Source: Sphingorhabdus sp. EL138
Lineage (GTDB): Bacteria > Pseudomonadota > Alphaproteobacteria > Sphingomonadales > Sphingomonadaceae
Direction of reading: 5' to 3'
Length of the DNA stretch: 64,000 bases
Assembly (NCBI RefSeq): GCF_945862485.1
Contig: NZ_CAMAYF010000007.1
Location: 1 to 64,000 of the forward strand
Shown: positions 1 through 8,715 of the stretch, one piece after another
Position numbering within the stretch: the stretch's first letter is position 1
Layout of the letters: every line of letters begins with the position of its first letter
The notes under the pieces: generated by a model
Databases searched by the model: none
Seen by the model: the letters and a program-made list of their open reading frames with translations, nothing else
Told to the model about the DNA's origin: nothing
Program-made: the position numbers and the translations under genes

Positions 1-405
<405 letters not shown>

Positions 406-604
406 TTCAAAAACCAGACTGGCACGGATAAATCCGCAAACCAGCAAGGCTCGAACTTTCAGGCGTTGTTCCTGCACAAATTACTATACATGGTGTATAG
501 GACATATGTGCTGAACGACGTAATTTTTTAACCAAGCACCCGGGGCCTAAAAACCCCCGGACCTGGCGCCGTCGCCCACATGTCCCTTCATCTAAATATC
601 ACAA

Positions 605-615
605 TGTCAAAGAGC
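605..615 (-). promoter_or_regulatory. boxA-like antitermination element of the rRNA leader
   Basis: The minus strand reads GCTCTTTGACA, a close match to the bacterial rRNA boxA core (TGCTCTTTAACA in E. coli). It lies about 140 nt after the predicted promoter and about 200 nt before 16S. In other bacteria the NusB/S10 complex binds this RNA to protect rRNA transcription from Rho. The assignment rests on the motif and its position. Confidence 0.6.
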
Positions 616-751
616 CGAACCGGTTTGACCCGATTACCACCGACAAAAAAGCGGACACCTAGCAATCCCTGATATTACTACCAGAGGAGTAGGTGACCTG
701 ATTGTTAGCGACCGAACCGCAGAAACGCTTGCTTCCCGTCCGGTGAGAGGC

Positions 752-780
752 CCTCTAAAGTGACTTCAGGATTCGGTCAA
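752..780 (-). promoter_or_regulatory. predicted rRNA operon promoter (sigma-70 type)
   Basis: On the minus strand a -35 TTGACC (780-775) is followed after exactly 17 bp by TAGAGG (757-752). An A/T-rich tract at about 790-811 lies just upstream of the -35, as in an UP element. A GC-rich discriminator (GCCTCTC) follows the -10, as expected for a stringently controlled rRNA promoter. A near-palindrome AGAGG-C-CCTCT (746-756) overlaps the -10 and start region. A second TTGACT at 855-850 has no good -10. Confidence 0.65.
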
Positions 781-1040
781 CCGCCATTTGCAATTTTATT
801 ACAAAAAAAATGCACTTCTGTCGTAAATCGACGGTTTTCTGGGGTTTTCAGTCAATTGGCCCCCCATGGTTTTAACGGTATGAGACAACGACTCTCACGG
901 GCGGAAGTTCCATATTCGGGAAGAATTGGCCGTTTTTGACTGTTTCGGGGCTCTGATTCTGACTTCTCACGACATTTGGGGTGCGATTCTCCCGGCTGTC
1001 CCAAATCTGTGATGCCAATGAACCGCGCTTGGTTCGAATA

Positions 1041-1973
1041 TCATGCCTTTAACAAACCAATCTCGATCAACCGTTCGCGCAGATAATCGTCCGCGAGAAT
1101 TGGCTCGGGGTACAGATTGGGATGGTCCACGTTCACACATTGCGGCAAAGTCGCAATTGGAAAGTCGGACCGCAAATGCAGAAAATAGGGCATGGAGTAA
1201 CGACTAAACTGCGACCGTTCGCCTGTCGGGTTCACCACGCGGTGCGTGGTCGATGGCAGCCTATGGTTGGTTAACCGCTGCAACATGTCGCCTACATTGA
1301 CCGCCAGGCCGCCCTGTGGCGGAGAGACGTCCATCCAGCTACCATCGGGACGCAATATCTGCAGGCCTGCCTCCTCTGCCCCCAGCAGCAAGGTGATGAG
1401 GTTAATGTCCTCATGTGCGCCTGCCCGGATGCAGCCATCGGCATTCCCTGCGATGGGGGGATAATGCAAAAGGCGCAAAATAGAGTTCCCGTCCGCAATC
1501 GCCGGATCGAACCAGTGCGCGGGCAAATCCAGATAACGGGCGATGGAAGACAATATCCGTGCGCCAACCTTGTCCATCTCTGTAAAGAGCAACTGGAACG
1601 TCTCTTTAAACTCCGGAACATCCGGCCAGATGTTAGCCAGCATCGATCCCGCAAGCGGGCTATCGGGCGCCACGTCACGACCGACATGCCAAAATTCCTT
1701 CAGGTCATGAAAGTCCGCGCCCTTGGCAATTTCGGTTTTGAAGGGCGTATACCCACGCTGGCCAGCGATAGCGGCGTCAAAGCCCGCACGCTTTTGCGAT
1801 TCAGATTGTTCGAAAAGTATCTTTGTCAGCGTCCATGCCTTTGCCACCAAGGCGGGATCAAGGCCATGATCAATGACGGTCGCAAAGCCATAGGTCTGAA
1901 ATGAATTGCCAAGCTGCTGACCAAGAGCATCGGCATCGCCGCTGTTCAGTGAGATTATGGGCATAACTGTCAT
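1041..1973 (-). CDS. 2-oxoglutarate/Fe(II)-dependent dioxygenase, isopenicillin N synthase family
   Basis: 310 aa. It has the double-stranded beta-helix signature of 2OG-Fe(II) oxygenases: iron ligands H187 and D189 (AHEDINL) and H244 (STTHRVVNP), with R258-x-S260 (RYS) as the expected 2-oxoglutarate anchor. The N-terminal DIOX_N region (about 5-110) and the length fit the IPNS/flavanone-hydroxylase-like group. The substrate cannot be read from sequence. Bacterial relatives act on small molecules or are unassigned. The ATG at 1973 lies 53 bp from the divergent EVE gene. Confidence 0.88.
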   Translation of the reverse strand: MTVMPIISLNSGDADALGQQLGNSFQTYGFATVIDHGLDPALVAKAWTLTKILFEQSESQKRAGFDAAIAGQRGYTPFKTEIAKGADFHDLKEFWHVGRDVAPDSPLAGSMLANIWPDVPEFKETFQLLFTEMDKVGARILSSIARYLDLPAHWFDPAIADGNSILRLLHYPPIAGNADGCIRAGAHEDINLITLLLGAEEAGLQILRPDGSWMDVSPPQGGLAVNVGDMLQRLTNHRLPSTTHRVVNPTGERSQFSRYSMPYFLHLRSDFPIATLPQCVNVDHPNLYPEPILADDYLRERLIEIGLLKA

Positions 1974-2026
1974 GGACAGCGCAATATAGCCTGCCTTAAA
2001 GGCTTGCTAGCGAAAAGGAGTGACAG

Positions 2027-2440
2027 GTGGCAAAACAATTTTGGCTAATGAAGTCGGAACCGGACGTTTATAGCTATGACGATCTGGTGGCTGAGGGCGA
2101 GGGCACATGGGACGGCGTGCGTAACTACAGCGCCGCGAATAACTTGCGGACGATGAAGGTCGGCGATGAAGCCTTTTTCTATCACAGCAATATCGGGCTG
2201 GAGATTGTGGCCATCATCACAATCAGCCAAGAACATTTCATTGACCCCACCGATGAAAAAGCCCGCTTCGTTGCAGTGAAGGTCAAACCTTCGCACAGAT
2301 TACAGCAGCCCGTCACGTTGAAGGCGATTAAAGCGAACCCGAAGCTGGCGGAGATGGAAATGCTGCGGCAGTCCCGCCTGTCCGTCGCCCCAGTCCGCCC
2401 AGCCGAGTGGAAAGAAATATTGAAGATGGCGGGCGAATGA
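2027..2440 (+). CDS. EVE domain-containing protein
   Basis: 137 aa, one EVE (PUA-like) domain over nearly the whole length. The signature pieces are FWLMKSEPDVYSYDDL at the N-terminus and TWDGVRNYSAANNLR plus GDEAFFYHSN in the middle. EVE domains bind modified bases in DNA or RNA, and the short stand-alone form is widespread in proteobacteria. The start is GTG at 2027, set by AAAAGGAG at 2013-2020. The 3' end overlaps the ATP-grasp gene by 4 bp (ATGA), so the two are probably translationally coupled. Confidence 0.88.
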   Translation: MAKQFWLMKSEPDVYSYDDLVAEGEGTWDGVRNYSAANNLRTMKVGDEAFFYHSNIGLEIVAIITISQEHFIDPTDEKARFVAVKVKPSHRLQQPVTLKAIKANPKLAEMEMLRQSRLSVAPVRPAEWKEILKMAGE

Positions 2441-3297
2441 GCGGTCTTCGAATCGCGATATTATGCCCGACGCCGGAATATGAAGAAGATTGGTCGCATA
2501 TACAGGCCGATTATACGCAATTGTTAGGCGCCAACGCTGTTTTCATCGATTGGACCAAGGCAGACGACTTTAGCAGCTTTGACCTTGTCACTCCCTTATT
2601 GGCCTGGGGCTATCCGCGCGATTGCCAGCGCTGGTTTGGCTTGCTCGACCAATTAGAGGCCGAAAATGTGCCGGTGCGGAACCCGGTCAGCATATTGAGA
2701 TGGAACAGCGACAAAGCCTATCTGGCTGAATTAGACGCCGCCGGCATTCCTTCCGTGCCGACAATATTGTGTCCGCTACTCGACAGGGTCGCACTTGAAG
2801 ACGCGCGGAAAACCTTCAATGTCGAAACGCTAATCGTCAAGCCACCGATTTCGGGCGGAGCAGACGGGACGTTTCGCTTGAACCCCAGCGATATTGTGCC
2901 GGAGTCCGTCGCTGGCCAGCGCATGATGATCCAGCCCTATCTGCCCAATATTGCCGAAGAGGGCGAATATTCGCTCTTCTATTTCGCAGGGGTCTTCAGC
3001 CATTCCATCCTCAAACGCCCCGCCAAAGGCGACTTTCGCGTTCAAGAACAATATGGCGGTCGGGAGGAGGGCATCATTGCCCCCCAAGGCGCGCTGATGC
3101 TCGCCCAACGCGCCTTGGCCGCGACAGCCGAGATTACCAAGACCGGCACGCTGCCTTATGCGCGGGTCGACATATTGCGCGATGGTGATGGCGTTTTCCG
3201 GCTGATGGAACTGGAACTGATAGAGCCGTCTTTGTTCTTACGCTTTGCGCCCGATGCAGGCGCGGCATTTGCCCAAGCGTTGGTTTCAAGCGTTTAA
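2437..3297 (+). CDS. ATP-grasp domain protein (RimK/DcsG-like)
   Basis: 286 aa. The N-terminal pre-ATP-grasp part (IAILCPTPEYEEDW) leads into a central ATP-grasp fold. Recognisable parts are the lysine-containing ETLIVKPPISGGADGT, MMIQPYLPNIAEEGEYS, and the metal-binding end VDILRDGDGVFRLMELELI. The closest family resemblance is to glutathione-synthetase/RimK-like ligases and the D-cycloserine synthetase DcsG group, which join a carboxylate to an amine using ATP. The substrate is unknown. ATG 2437 overlaps the EVE stop. The coupling with an EVE protein has no obvious pathway meaning. Confidence 0.75.
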   Translation: MSGLRIAILCPTPEYEEDWSHIQADYTQLLGANAVFIDWTKADDFSSFDLVTPLLAWGYPRDCQRWFGLLDQLEAENVPVRNPVSILRWNSDKAYLAELDAAGIPSVPTILCPLLDRVALEDARKTFNVETLIVKPPISGGADGTFRLNPSDIVPESVAGQRMMIQPYLPNIAEEGEYSLFYFAGVFSHSILKRPAKGDFRVQEQYGGREEGIIAPQGALMLAQRALAATAEITKTGTLPYARVDILRDGDGVFRLMELELIEPSLFLRFAPDAGAAFAQALVSSV

Positions 3298-3311
3298 CCG
3301 CCGGACACGCT

Positions 3312-3336
3312 GGAACCAACGGCCACCCGCGGGGTT
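3312..3336 (+). promoter_or_regulatory. candidate EcfG-type general stress promoter before csbD
   Basis: GGAAC at 3312-3316 and GGTT at 3333-3336 are separated by 16 bp. This fits the alphaproteobacterial sigma-EcfG pattern GGAAC-N16/17-GTT. The expected transcript start is about 50 nt before the CsbD-like gene, whose family is commonly stress-induced. The same bases also form an inverted repeat (GGAACC/GGTTCC), so a hairpin at the end of the upstream gene is an alternative reading. Confidence 0.45.
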
Positions 3337-3396
3337 CCCTTCTCGTACCGTCCCGCAATTCACGCGCGGCCGGATGACACAGAAAGGACGTGCATT

Positions 3397-3579
3397 ATGG
3401 GCGAACTTAAGGACAAGGCCAAAGGCATCGGCAATGAAATCGTAGGAAACCTGAAGCAAGCTGCAGGTAAGATCTCTGGGGATCATCGCCTACAAGCCGA
3501 AGGCATTGCGCAAGAACGCAAAGGCGAGGGCCAGAATCTTAAGGGCAAAGTAAAGGGCGCGATCGGCGACAAAGTCTAG
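3397..3579 (+). CDS. CsbD family stress protein
   Basis: 60 aa, highly charged and without a membrane segment. It carries the two short CsbD repeats (KDKAKGIGNEIVGNLKQAAG and GEGQNLKGKVKGAIGDK). CsbD-like proteins are small, abundant and mostly disordered, and are induced by general stress; their molecular role is unknown. The SD AGAAAGGA lies about 10 nt before the ATG. The gene is a single unit between a candidate EcfG promoter and a clear terminator. Confidence 0.88.
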   Translation: MGELKDKAKGIGNEIVGNLKQAAGKISGDHRLQAEGIAQERKGEGQNLKGKVKGAIGDKV

Positions 3580-3597
3580 GTACCGTTCGTTCCCAAG

Positions 3598-3625
3598 AAA
3601 AGGCCGCCTATAAGGCGGCCTTTTT
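3598..3625 (+). terminator. Rho-independent terminator after csbD
   Basis: A 7-bp GC stem, GGCCGCC (3602-3608) and GGCGGCC (3614-3620), has a 5-nt loop and is followed by TTTTT. The A-run before the stem (AAAA, 3598-3601) lets it also act weakly on the minus strand, against the converging GST gene. Confidence 0.85.
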
Positions 3626-3640
3626 CATGTCCGGCCTGCT

Positions 3641-4327
3641 TCAGCCCTGACGATAATCGGCGGTTATCACGCCACAGTCCCGCAGTTCCGCCTCATGGCC
3701 TGCTTCGCGCCAGCTCTCCGTCAAAGCGTCTTTTTCCCAAGCCAGCATCGGTGCAAGCCCAAGCATATGCTGCACCCATTCTTTGCCCGCATGGCCCACA
3801 TCCAATCCATAAGTGCGTACCCGAAACGCCACCGGCGCGAAAAAGGCATCCACCGCGGTAAATTGGGGCCCGGCTAGAAATGGACCGCCAAAACTATCTA
3901 ACCCTCGCGCCCACAATTCGGTTAAACGCGCGACGTCGCGCACCAACGCCGCAGACATCGGCTTAGGCTGAACTCTGACCCCGACATTCATTGTGCAGTC
4001 GTTTCGCAAAGCGGCAAAACCGCCATGCATTTCCGTAACCGCACATTGCGCCCACGTCCGTGCAGCGGGATCCGACGGCCAGACGCCTTCGTGCCGGTCT
4101 GCCAGATATAAAGTGATACCCAGCGAATCCCATATCGTCCGCGCGCCGTCCAACAGCACGGGCACTTGGCCAGTCGGTGAAAATGCCCGAAATGCATCAT
4201 AGTTGCTAGCCGCAGCAAAGGGCTCCAAGCGATCCTCAAACGGGATACCGAGCATCGTCATCAGCACCCAAGGCCGCAAGCTCCAGCTCGAATAATTGCG
4301 ATTCGCGGTAATCAGCGTGTAGCCCAT
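3641..4327 (-). CDS. glutathione S-transferase family protein
   Basis: 228 aa. The N-terminal thioredoxin-like domain (about 1-80) starts YTLITANRNYSSWSLRPWVL, where the serine/tyrosine cluster at 12-16 is the probable glutathione-activating site. GQVPVLLDGARTIWDSLGI carries the cis-proline and the gamma-glutamyl binding segment. The C-terminal part is the all-alpha GST domain. The electrophilic substrate is unknown. It is the last gene of a minus-strand run and faces the CsbD terminator. Confidence 0.88.
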   Translation of the reverse strand: MGYTLITANRNYSSWSLRPWVLMTMLGIPFEDRLEPFAAASNYDAFRAFSPTGQVPVLLDGARTIWDSLGITLYLADRHEGVWPSDPAARTWAQCAVTEMHGGFAALRNDCTMNVGVRVQPKPMSAALVRDVARLTELWARGLDSFGGPFLAGPQFTAVDAFFAPVAFRVRTYGLDVGHAGKEWVQHMLGLAPMLAWEKDALTESWREAGHEAELRDCGVITADYRQG

Positions 4328-4377
4328 GTCAGTCTTCCTTTTGGATTCTGAAGCAAAACAGATGCTTAGCAGATCTG

Positions 4378-5598
4378 TCAGTCCAATTCCAACCAGCGCG
4401 AGTCCGTCCGTTTATGGTAACTGTCAAACACGGCAAATGGAATGCGGAAGGGTGTGCCCCAGTTGCTGTTCCACATCGCGACAACACCGACACGACTGGC
4501 TGGATCAAAAATCATAGTTGCACGGTAGCCGTCAACCGCGCCGGAGTGCCCCAATAACAAATGGCCGTCATATTTAAAGCTGCGCCAACCAAGGCCATAA
4601 TGTGCCTCCGAATTCGCCTGCCGCAATTCGCCGCCATAAATCGGCGCCGTATTCACGCGCGGCGATTGCGCAATCCGCAGCGTCGATTGGGCTAACACAT
4701 CGGGACGATCGCCCATTGTCGCCTGCATCCAACGGGCAAAATCAACGATATTGCTTTCAACACCCGCAGCCGCCGGGACCCGCCAATAGGTTTCTTTCAC
4801 GGTGCGGACCATGCGGCCATTATGCGGCCGCGCCCAATCTTTCGCATTGGTAAGGCCAGCCATGCCAAAATTGGCGCTGTTCATACCCAAGGGCAAAAAG
4901 AAGCGCTCGCTCACGGCATCGGGATATGACCGCTGCGCTACCTGCTCCAATATCTCAGTCGCGGCGTCAAAGGCGATATTCTGATAAGTGTGGCACGAAC
5001 CCGGCGGACACTGCAACGGCGCGCTGGCCAGACTGGTGCGCAGCACACGCGGATCTTGGCCATCCTCCAACCGTTCGTCAAAAGCGTTTTTGGTGAGGCC
5101 GGTTTGCTGGGAAAGCAATTGTTGGAAACTCACCCGCGTCTCGGCACCTTCGGGCAAGCGCAGCGTTGTATCATAACGCGCGACTGGGCTGTCCAAATCC
5201 ACCAGCCCCTCGTTGGCCAAAGTTGCTGCCAATGTCCCAGCAACGGTCTTAGACACAGAAGCCCAGCGAAAAACCGTATTCAGCGTCACTGGCGCATTCG
5301 TATCCCTATCAATCACGCCATATGTGCGGACAAAACGCAGTTCGCCATCTTCAACAATAGCAATGGCAAGCCCTGCCATTTCAGACCTTTGCGCCATGGC
5401 CGCAAATTGTTGATCCAGTTGGGCATAATGGATCCGACCGCGCCATTCGTCCGGCTGGTCCGGCAAATTCGTATGGGGCTTGGTAAATTTACGCAATATT
5501 ACAGCAACCTGATTATTTTCAGGCGCGGCACGCATGGTATAGATGCCAGTCAGTCCCAACACAGAAGCCGCAATCAAGGTCAACAATATCCGCCGCAT
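4378..5598 (-). CDS. serine hydrolase of the class C beta-lactamase family
   Basis: 406 aa with an N-terminal hydrophobic export segment (about 3-20). The catalytic motifs are present: S114-x-x-K117 (ASVSKTVAG), Y205-x-N207 (TYQNIAF), and HSG in LLGHSGAVDGYRA near the C-terminus in place of KTG. Family members are periplasmic or membrane-anchored esterases, D-aminopeptidases or penicillin-binding-like enzymes. Resistance function should not be assumed. It follows scoB by 8 bp and is probably co-transcribed. Confidence 0.85.
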   Translation of the reverse strand: MRRILLTLIAASVLGLTGIYTMRAAPENNQVAVILRKFTKPHTNLPDQPDEWRGRIHYAQLDQQFAAMAQRSEMAGLAIAIVEDGELRFVRTYGVIDRDTNAPVTLNTVFRWASVSKTVAGTLAATLANEGLVDLDSPVARYDTTLRLPEGAETRVSFQQLLSQQTGLTKNAFDERLEDGQDPRVLRTSLASAPLQCPPGSCHTYQNIAFDAATEILEQVAQRSYPDAVSERFFLPLGMNSANFGMAGLTNAKDWARPHNGRMVRTVKETYWRVPAAAGVESNIVDFARWMQATMGDRPDVLAQSTLRIAQSPRVNTAPIYGGELRQANSEAHYGLGWRSFKYDGHLLLGHSGAVDGYRATMIFDPASRVGVVAMWNSNWGTPFRIPFAVFDSYHKRTDSRWLELD

Positions 5599-5606
5599 GT
5601 TCCTGC

Positions 5607-6248
5607 TCAGATCGCAACCTCAAAATACGCCGTCGTCTTTGCCCGCACATCGTCAACGCCGACGCCGGGGGCGACCTCAATCAGCTTAAACGCCGATGCT
5701 TTGTCCGCCCGCTGAAACACCGCAAGATCGGTTATGATCATGTCGACGACGTTTTTGCCCGTCAGCGGTAGCGTGCAAGCCGGAATGAATTTGGGCGATC
5801 CATCCTTGGCAACATGCTCCATCACTACGATGATTTTTTTGACGCCCGCGACAAGGTCCATTGCGCCGCCCATGCCCTTGATCATCTTGCCGGGGATCAT
5901 CCAATTAGCGATATCGCCATTCTCCGCCACTTCCATCGCGCCTAAGACAGTCAGGTCGATATGACCACCACGGATCATGGCAAAGCTGGCGGCGCTATCG
6001 AAATAGGCTGTCTGCGGAAGCTCGCTAATCGTCTGCTTGCCCGCGTTGATTAAGTCGGCGTCTTCTTCGCCCGCAAAGGGAAATGGCCCGATACCCAAAA
6101 TGCCGTTTTCCGATTGCAGGGTTACTTCGACGCCTTGCGGAATGTGGTTCGCAACCAAAGTCGGAATGCCGATGCCAAGGTTCACATAATATCCGTCGCG
6201 CAGTTCCTTCGCTGCGCGGGCGGCCATGTCATCACGGGTCCAGCTCAA
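5607..6248 (-). CDS. scoB: 3-oxoacid CoA-transferase subunit B
   Basis: 213 aa, the usual length of a B subunit. It transfers CoA from succinyl-CoA to acetoacetate or a related 3-oxoacid. The catalytic glutamate is E47 in [12 protein letters not shown], and the oxyanion/CoA-binding part is [31 protein letters not shown] is also diagnostic. It is separated from scoA by a DUF5076 gene and its ATG overlaps that gene's stop by 4 bp, so all three are likely translated together. Confidence 0.93.
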   Translation of the reverse strand: MSWTRDDMAARAAKELRDGYYVNLGIGIPTLVANHIPQGVEVTLQSENGILGIGPFPFAGEEDADLINAGKQTISELPQTAYFDSAASFAMIRGGHIDLTVLGAMEVAENGDIANWMIPGKMIKGMGGAMDLVAGVKKIIVVMEHVAKDGSPKFIPACTLPLTGKNVVDMIITDLAVFQRADKASAFKLIEVAPGVGVDDVRAKTTAYFEVAI

Positions 6249-6571
6249 TGTATCAATCCATCTTCATCGGTGATTGGGTGCTCGGTTGGCAAATCGGTCG
6301 GGTTGGCACGCTCCGCATCCACCCCTTCCCAAATGCGCTTTAGGGCGTCGGTTTCGGACGCCCCTGTCGCGCGCGCCCATGTCCTGGCACCATGGCGAAT
6401 ACAATCGACCAAGGCGATGCCATAGCCCATCGGATCGCCACCAACCGGAACAGGGTTGATGAAGCAAGTCACAGGTCCACCTTCCTTCGCCCAAACGCGC
6501 AGAAACTCGCGAGAGTCACCCAGCATGTCGGCATAAGGGACAAGGTCGATAGGAACGGGTTTGTCAGCCAT
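6245..6571 (-). CDS. DUF5076-like protein inserted between scoA and scoB
   Basis: 108 aa, soluble, without signal or membrane segment. I recognise it as the DUF5076 type from the opening [20 protein letters not shown] and the later [17 protein letters not shown]; the family name is from memory. It overlaps both neighbours: TAATG with scoA and ATGA with scoB. That spacing suggests a stoichiometric link to the CoA transferase, for instance a regulatory or assembly factor, but no function is known. Confidence 0.65.
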   Translation of the reverse strand: MADKPVPIDLVPYADMLGDSREFLRVWAKEGGPVTCFINPVPVGGDPMGYGIALVDCIRHGARTWARATGASETDALKRIWEGVDAERANPTDLPTEHPITDEDGLIH

Positions 6572-7281
6572 TACGCATCCTCCCGTTCGCGCACAGTGCG
6601 GAACTCAATCTTTTTGTCATAAGGCGCGCCGACTATCATGCGCTGGACATAAACGCCGGGCAAATGGATGCAGTCGGGGTCAAGGCTGCCGACGGGCACC
6701 AATTCTTCAACCTCAACCACACAAATTTTGCCGCACGTCGCTGCGGGCAAATTGAAATTGCGCGCAGTCTTGCGGAAAACCAGATTACCGCTTTCATCGG
6801 CCTTCCAAGCTTTAATGATGGAAAGGTCAGCGAATATCCCATGCTCGAGGATATATTCCTCACCGCCAAAGTCTTTCACTTCCTTGCCCTCGGCGACCAA
6901 GGTGCCAACGCCGGTTTTGGTGTAAAAACCCGGAATGCCAGCGCCGCCAGCGCGCATGCGTTCGGCCAAAGTGCCTTGCGGGCAGAATTCAACTTCCAAT
7001 TCACCCGCCAAATATTGGCGTTCAAATTCTTTATTTTCGCCCACATAAGACGAAATCATTTTTTTGACTTGCTTCGTCCGCAGCAGCTTGCCGATGCCTT
7101 CATTGTCGATGCCAGCATTATTCGACACAAAGGTCAAACCCGTGACCCCGCTGTCGCGCACGGCATCCAACAAACGTTCGGGAAGGCCGCAAAGACCAAA
7201 GCCGCCGCTCGCAATCAACATATCGTTTTTCAGTACGCCTTCGAGCGCCGATTTTGCATCGGGGAAGAATTTCTTCGCCAT
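6571..7281 (-). CDS. scoA: 3-oxoacid CoA-transferase subunit A
   Basis: 236 aa, full length for an A subunit. Diagnostic parts are the glycine-rich GGFGLCGLPERLLDAV, SNNAGIDNEGIGKLL, and the C-terminal LPGVYVQRM. With subunit B it forms the SCOT-type enzyme of ketone-body and poly-3-hydroxybutyrate use. The gene is preceded by the HAD gene on the same strand with a 41-bp gap and an SD near GGAGCA. Confidence 0.93.
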   Translation of the reverse strand: MAKKFFPDAKSALEGVLKNDMLIASGGFGLCGLPERLLDAVRDSGVTGLTFVSNNAGIDNEGIGKLLRTKQVKKMISSYVGENKEFERQYLAGELEVEFCPQGTLAERMRAGGAGIPGFYTKTGVGTLVAEGKEVKDFGGEEYILEHGIFADLSIIKAWKADESGNLVFRKTARNFNLPAATCGKICVVEVEELVPVGSLDPDCIHLPGVYVQRMIVGAPYDKKIEFRTVREREDA

Positions 7282-7322
7282 GAAATGCTCCAGTTAATGG
7301 GAGAGACGGAACAGCCTTCCGC

Positions 7323-7982
7323 CTAGACCCCCAGGGGCGTGAAGGTCAACGCCAATAGCACGCCTAAATCGTGCAAAGCTTGATCACCGCTTGTAACTTT
7401 TATGGCGGCCATCCCCATCGCGGCAGCCGGTTTGCAGTTGATGCCAAGGTCGTCCAGATAGATGCATTGCGAAGGTGCCACTGCCAAAGCGGCGCACATC
7501 ATCGCATAAATACGTGGATCGGGCTTGCGTACCCCGACTTTGCTCGATTCAATGATATGGTCGAACCGTTCCATGACCGCAGCAATCGCCGCCGCTTTCT
7601 CATCACTGCCTGCCATACCAGCACCTTTGCCAGTCGGCACATTGTTGGTGATGCACCCGAGCGCAAAGCCCTTGGACTTTAACACATCCAATGCCGCCGC
7701 CATAGCAGGGCGGATGTCACCCGATAAGCAGGCAATCACCGAAGCGCCGTCAAGTTCCTGCCCCAATGCCCGCGCTTCGGCAGCAAATAACGCGTCAAAT
7801 TCCGCTGCATCGCACTCCGCTCGTTCAAACTTCGCCCATGCATTATCATCAGGGTTGCGCGCATTCACGCTACGCACGAAATCCTTAGGCAGACCGCGTG
7901 TCGCCTCCATGCGGTTGAAGGCCTCAAAAGGCGAAGTCGTAACGACCCCGCCAAAATCGAAGATAACAGTATTGAACGTCAT
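7323..7982 (-). CDS. HAD-IA family hydrolase
   Basis: 219 aa. HAD motif I is FDFGGVV with the nucleophile at D9; the second acid D11 of a phosphatase is replaced by glycine, as in epoxide-hydrolase-like and YihX-type members. Motif II is ITNN, the motif III lysine lies in SSKVGVRKPDPRIY, and motif IV is YLDDLG. ATG 7982 is chosen because AAGGAAAAAC precedes it and it follows the VIT stop by 8 bp. The substrate is unknown. Confidence 0.85.
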   Translation of the reverse strand: MTFNTVIFDFGGVVTTSPFEAFNRMEATRGLPKDFVRSVNARNPDDNAWAKFERAECDAAEFDALFAAEARALGQELDGASVIACLSGDIRPAMAAALDVLKSKGFALGCITNNVPTGKGAGMAGSDEKAAAIAAVMERFDHIIESSKVGVRKPDPRIYAMMCAALAVAPSQCIYLDDLGINCKPAAAMGMAAIKVTSGDQALHDLGVLLALTFTPLGV

Positions 7983-7990
7983 GTTTTTCC

Positions 7991-8686
7991 TTAGGCAACC
8001 GTCGTGCCGAACAACCCGCCAATAGCAGCCGTTGCGGCCATAGCAATCGCCCCCCAAAAGGTAACGCGCATCACAGCCCTACCCATTGGTGCCCCGCCAG
8101 CTTTCGCCCCAATAGCACCCAAGACAGCGAGGAATAGCAATGCTGCTATGGATACGGTCCAAGTGAGATACAGCGCTGGGGAAAGCGGCACCATAGCCAA
8201 GGGCAATGATGCGCCAACTGCGAAAGATGCTGCCGATGCCAATGCCGCCTGCACCGGTCGTGCGGCAGTGTGTGTGGCCATCCCCAATTCGTCGCGCAAA
8301 TGCGTCGCCAGCGCGTCGTGCGCCGTAAGCTTATCCGCCACTATCTCTGCGAGCGCGCGATCGAGGCCCCGCGCTTCGTAAATGCCTACCAACTCCTCGC
8401 GTTCCTTATCGGGAATGGTCGCCAGCTCATTCTTTTCCCGCATGCGGTCCGCATTTTCCGTATCCGCTTGCGAACTGACCGACACATATTCACCCGCCGC
8501 CATCGACATGGCGCCCGCCACCAGTCCCGCAATCCCCGTCAGCAATATGGTCGCAGGCGTTGCTTGCGCCGCAGCAACGCCGACAATCAAGCTTGCAGTC
8601 GACACAATGCCATCATTCGCCCCAAGGACCGATGCCCGCAACCAGCCAATGCGGTCGATAAGATGTGCTTCCTTGTGCCGAGGCAT
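7991..8686 (-). CDS. VIT1/CCC1 family transporter (probable Fe2+/Mn2+)
   Basis: 231 aa with about five membrane helices. The first helices carry the family signature GANDGIVSTASLIVGVAAA and GAMSMAAGEYVSVSSQ. A soluble, acidic helical segment (about 75-145) follows, and three C-terminal helices end the protein. VIT/CCC1 proteins move ferrous iron or manganese out of the cytosol. ATG 8686 lies 29 bp after the SMP-30 stop, in the middle of a minus-strand run. Confidence 0.87.
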   Translation of the reverse strand: MPRHKEAHLIDRIGWLRASVLGANDGIVSTASLIVGVAAAQATPATILLTGIAGLVAGAMSMAAGEYVSVSSQADTENADRMREKNELATIPDKEREELVGIYEARGLDRALAEIVADKLTAHDALATHLRDELGMATHTAARPVQAALASAASFAVGASLPLAMVPLSPALYLTWTVSIAALLFLAVLGAIGAKAGGAPMGRAVMRVTFWGAIAMAATAAIGGLFGTTVA

Positions 8687-8715
8687 ATCCTTGTTTCCAG
8701 TTCTAGGGTCAGGAC

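Larger units (their letters stand above)
406..1040 (-). other. rRNA operon leader and upstream region (no gene)
   Basis: These 635 bases hold no convincing ORF. On the minus strand they are the transcribed leader of the 16S gene (about 745 to 406) and the region upstream of its promoter (781 to 1040). The leader contains a perfect 7-bp inverted repeat with a 3-nt loop at 484-500 (CTATACA/TGTATAG). A GC-rich hairpin lies at 540-560 (CCGGGG/CCCCGG). A boxA-like sequence is at 605-615. Leader hairpins usually take part in RNase III processing and antitermination; that role here is inferred. Nothing definite is seen at 860-1040. Confidence 0.7.

Noticed and set aside
4378-5598. Beta-lactamase resistance gene
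   Set aside because: The protein has class C-like catalytic boxes but with HSG as third box and a general hydrolase layout; family members are mostly esterases or peptidases. The same holds for 36272-37429.
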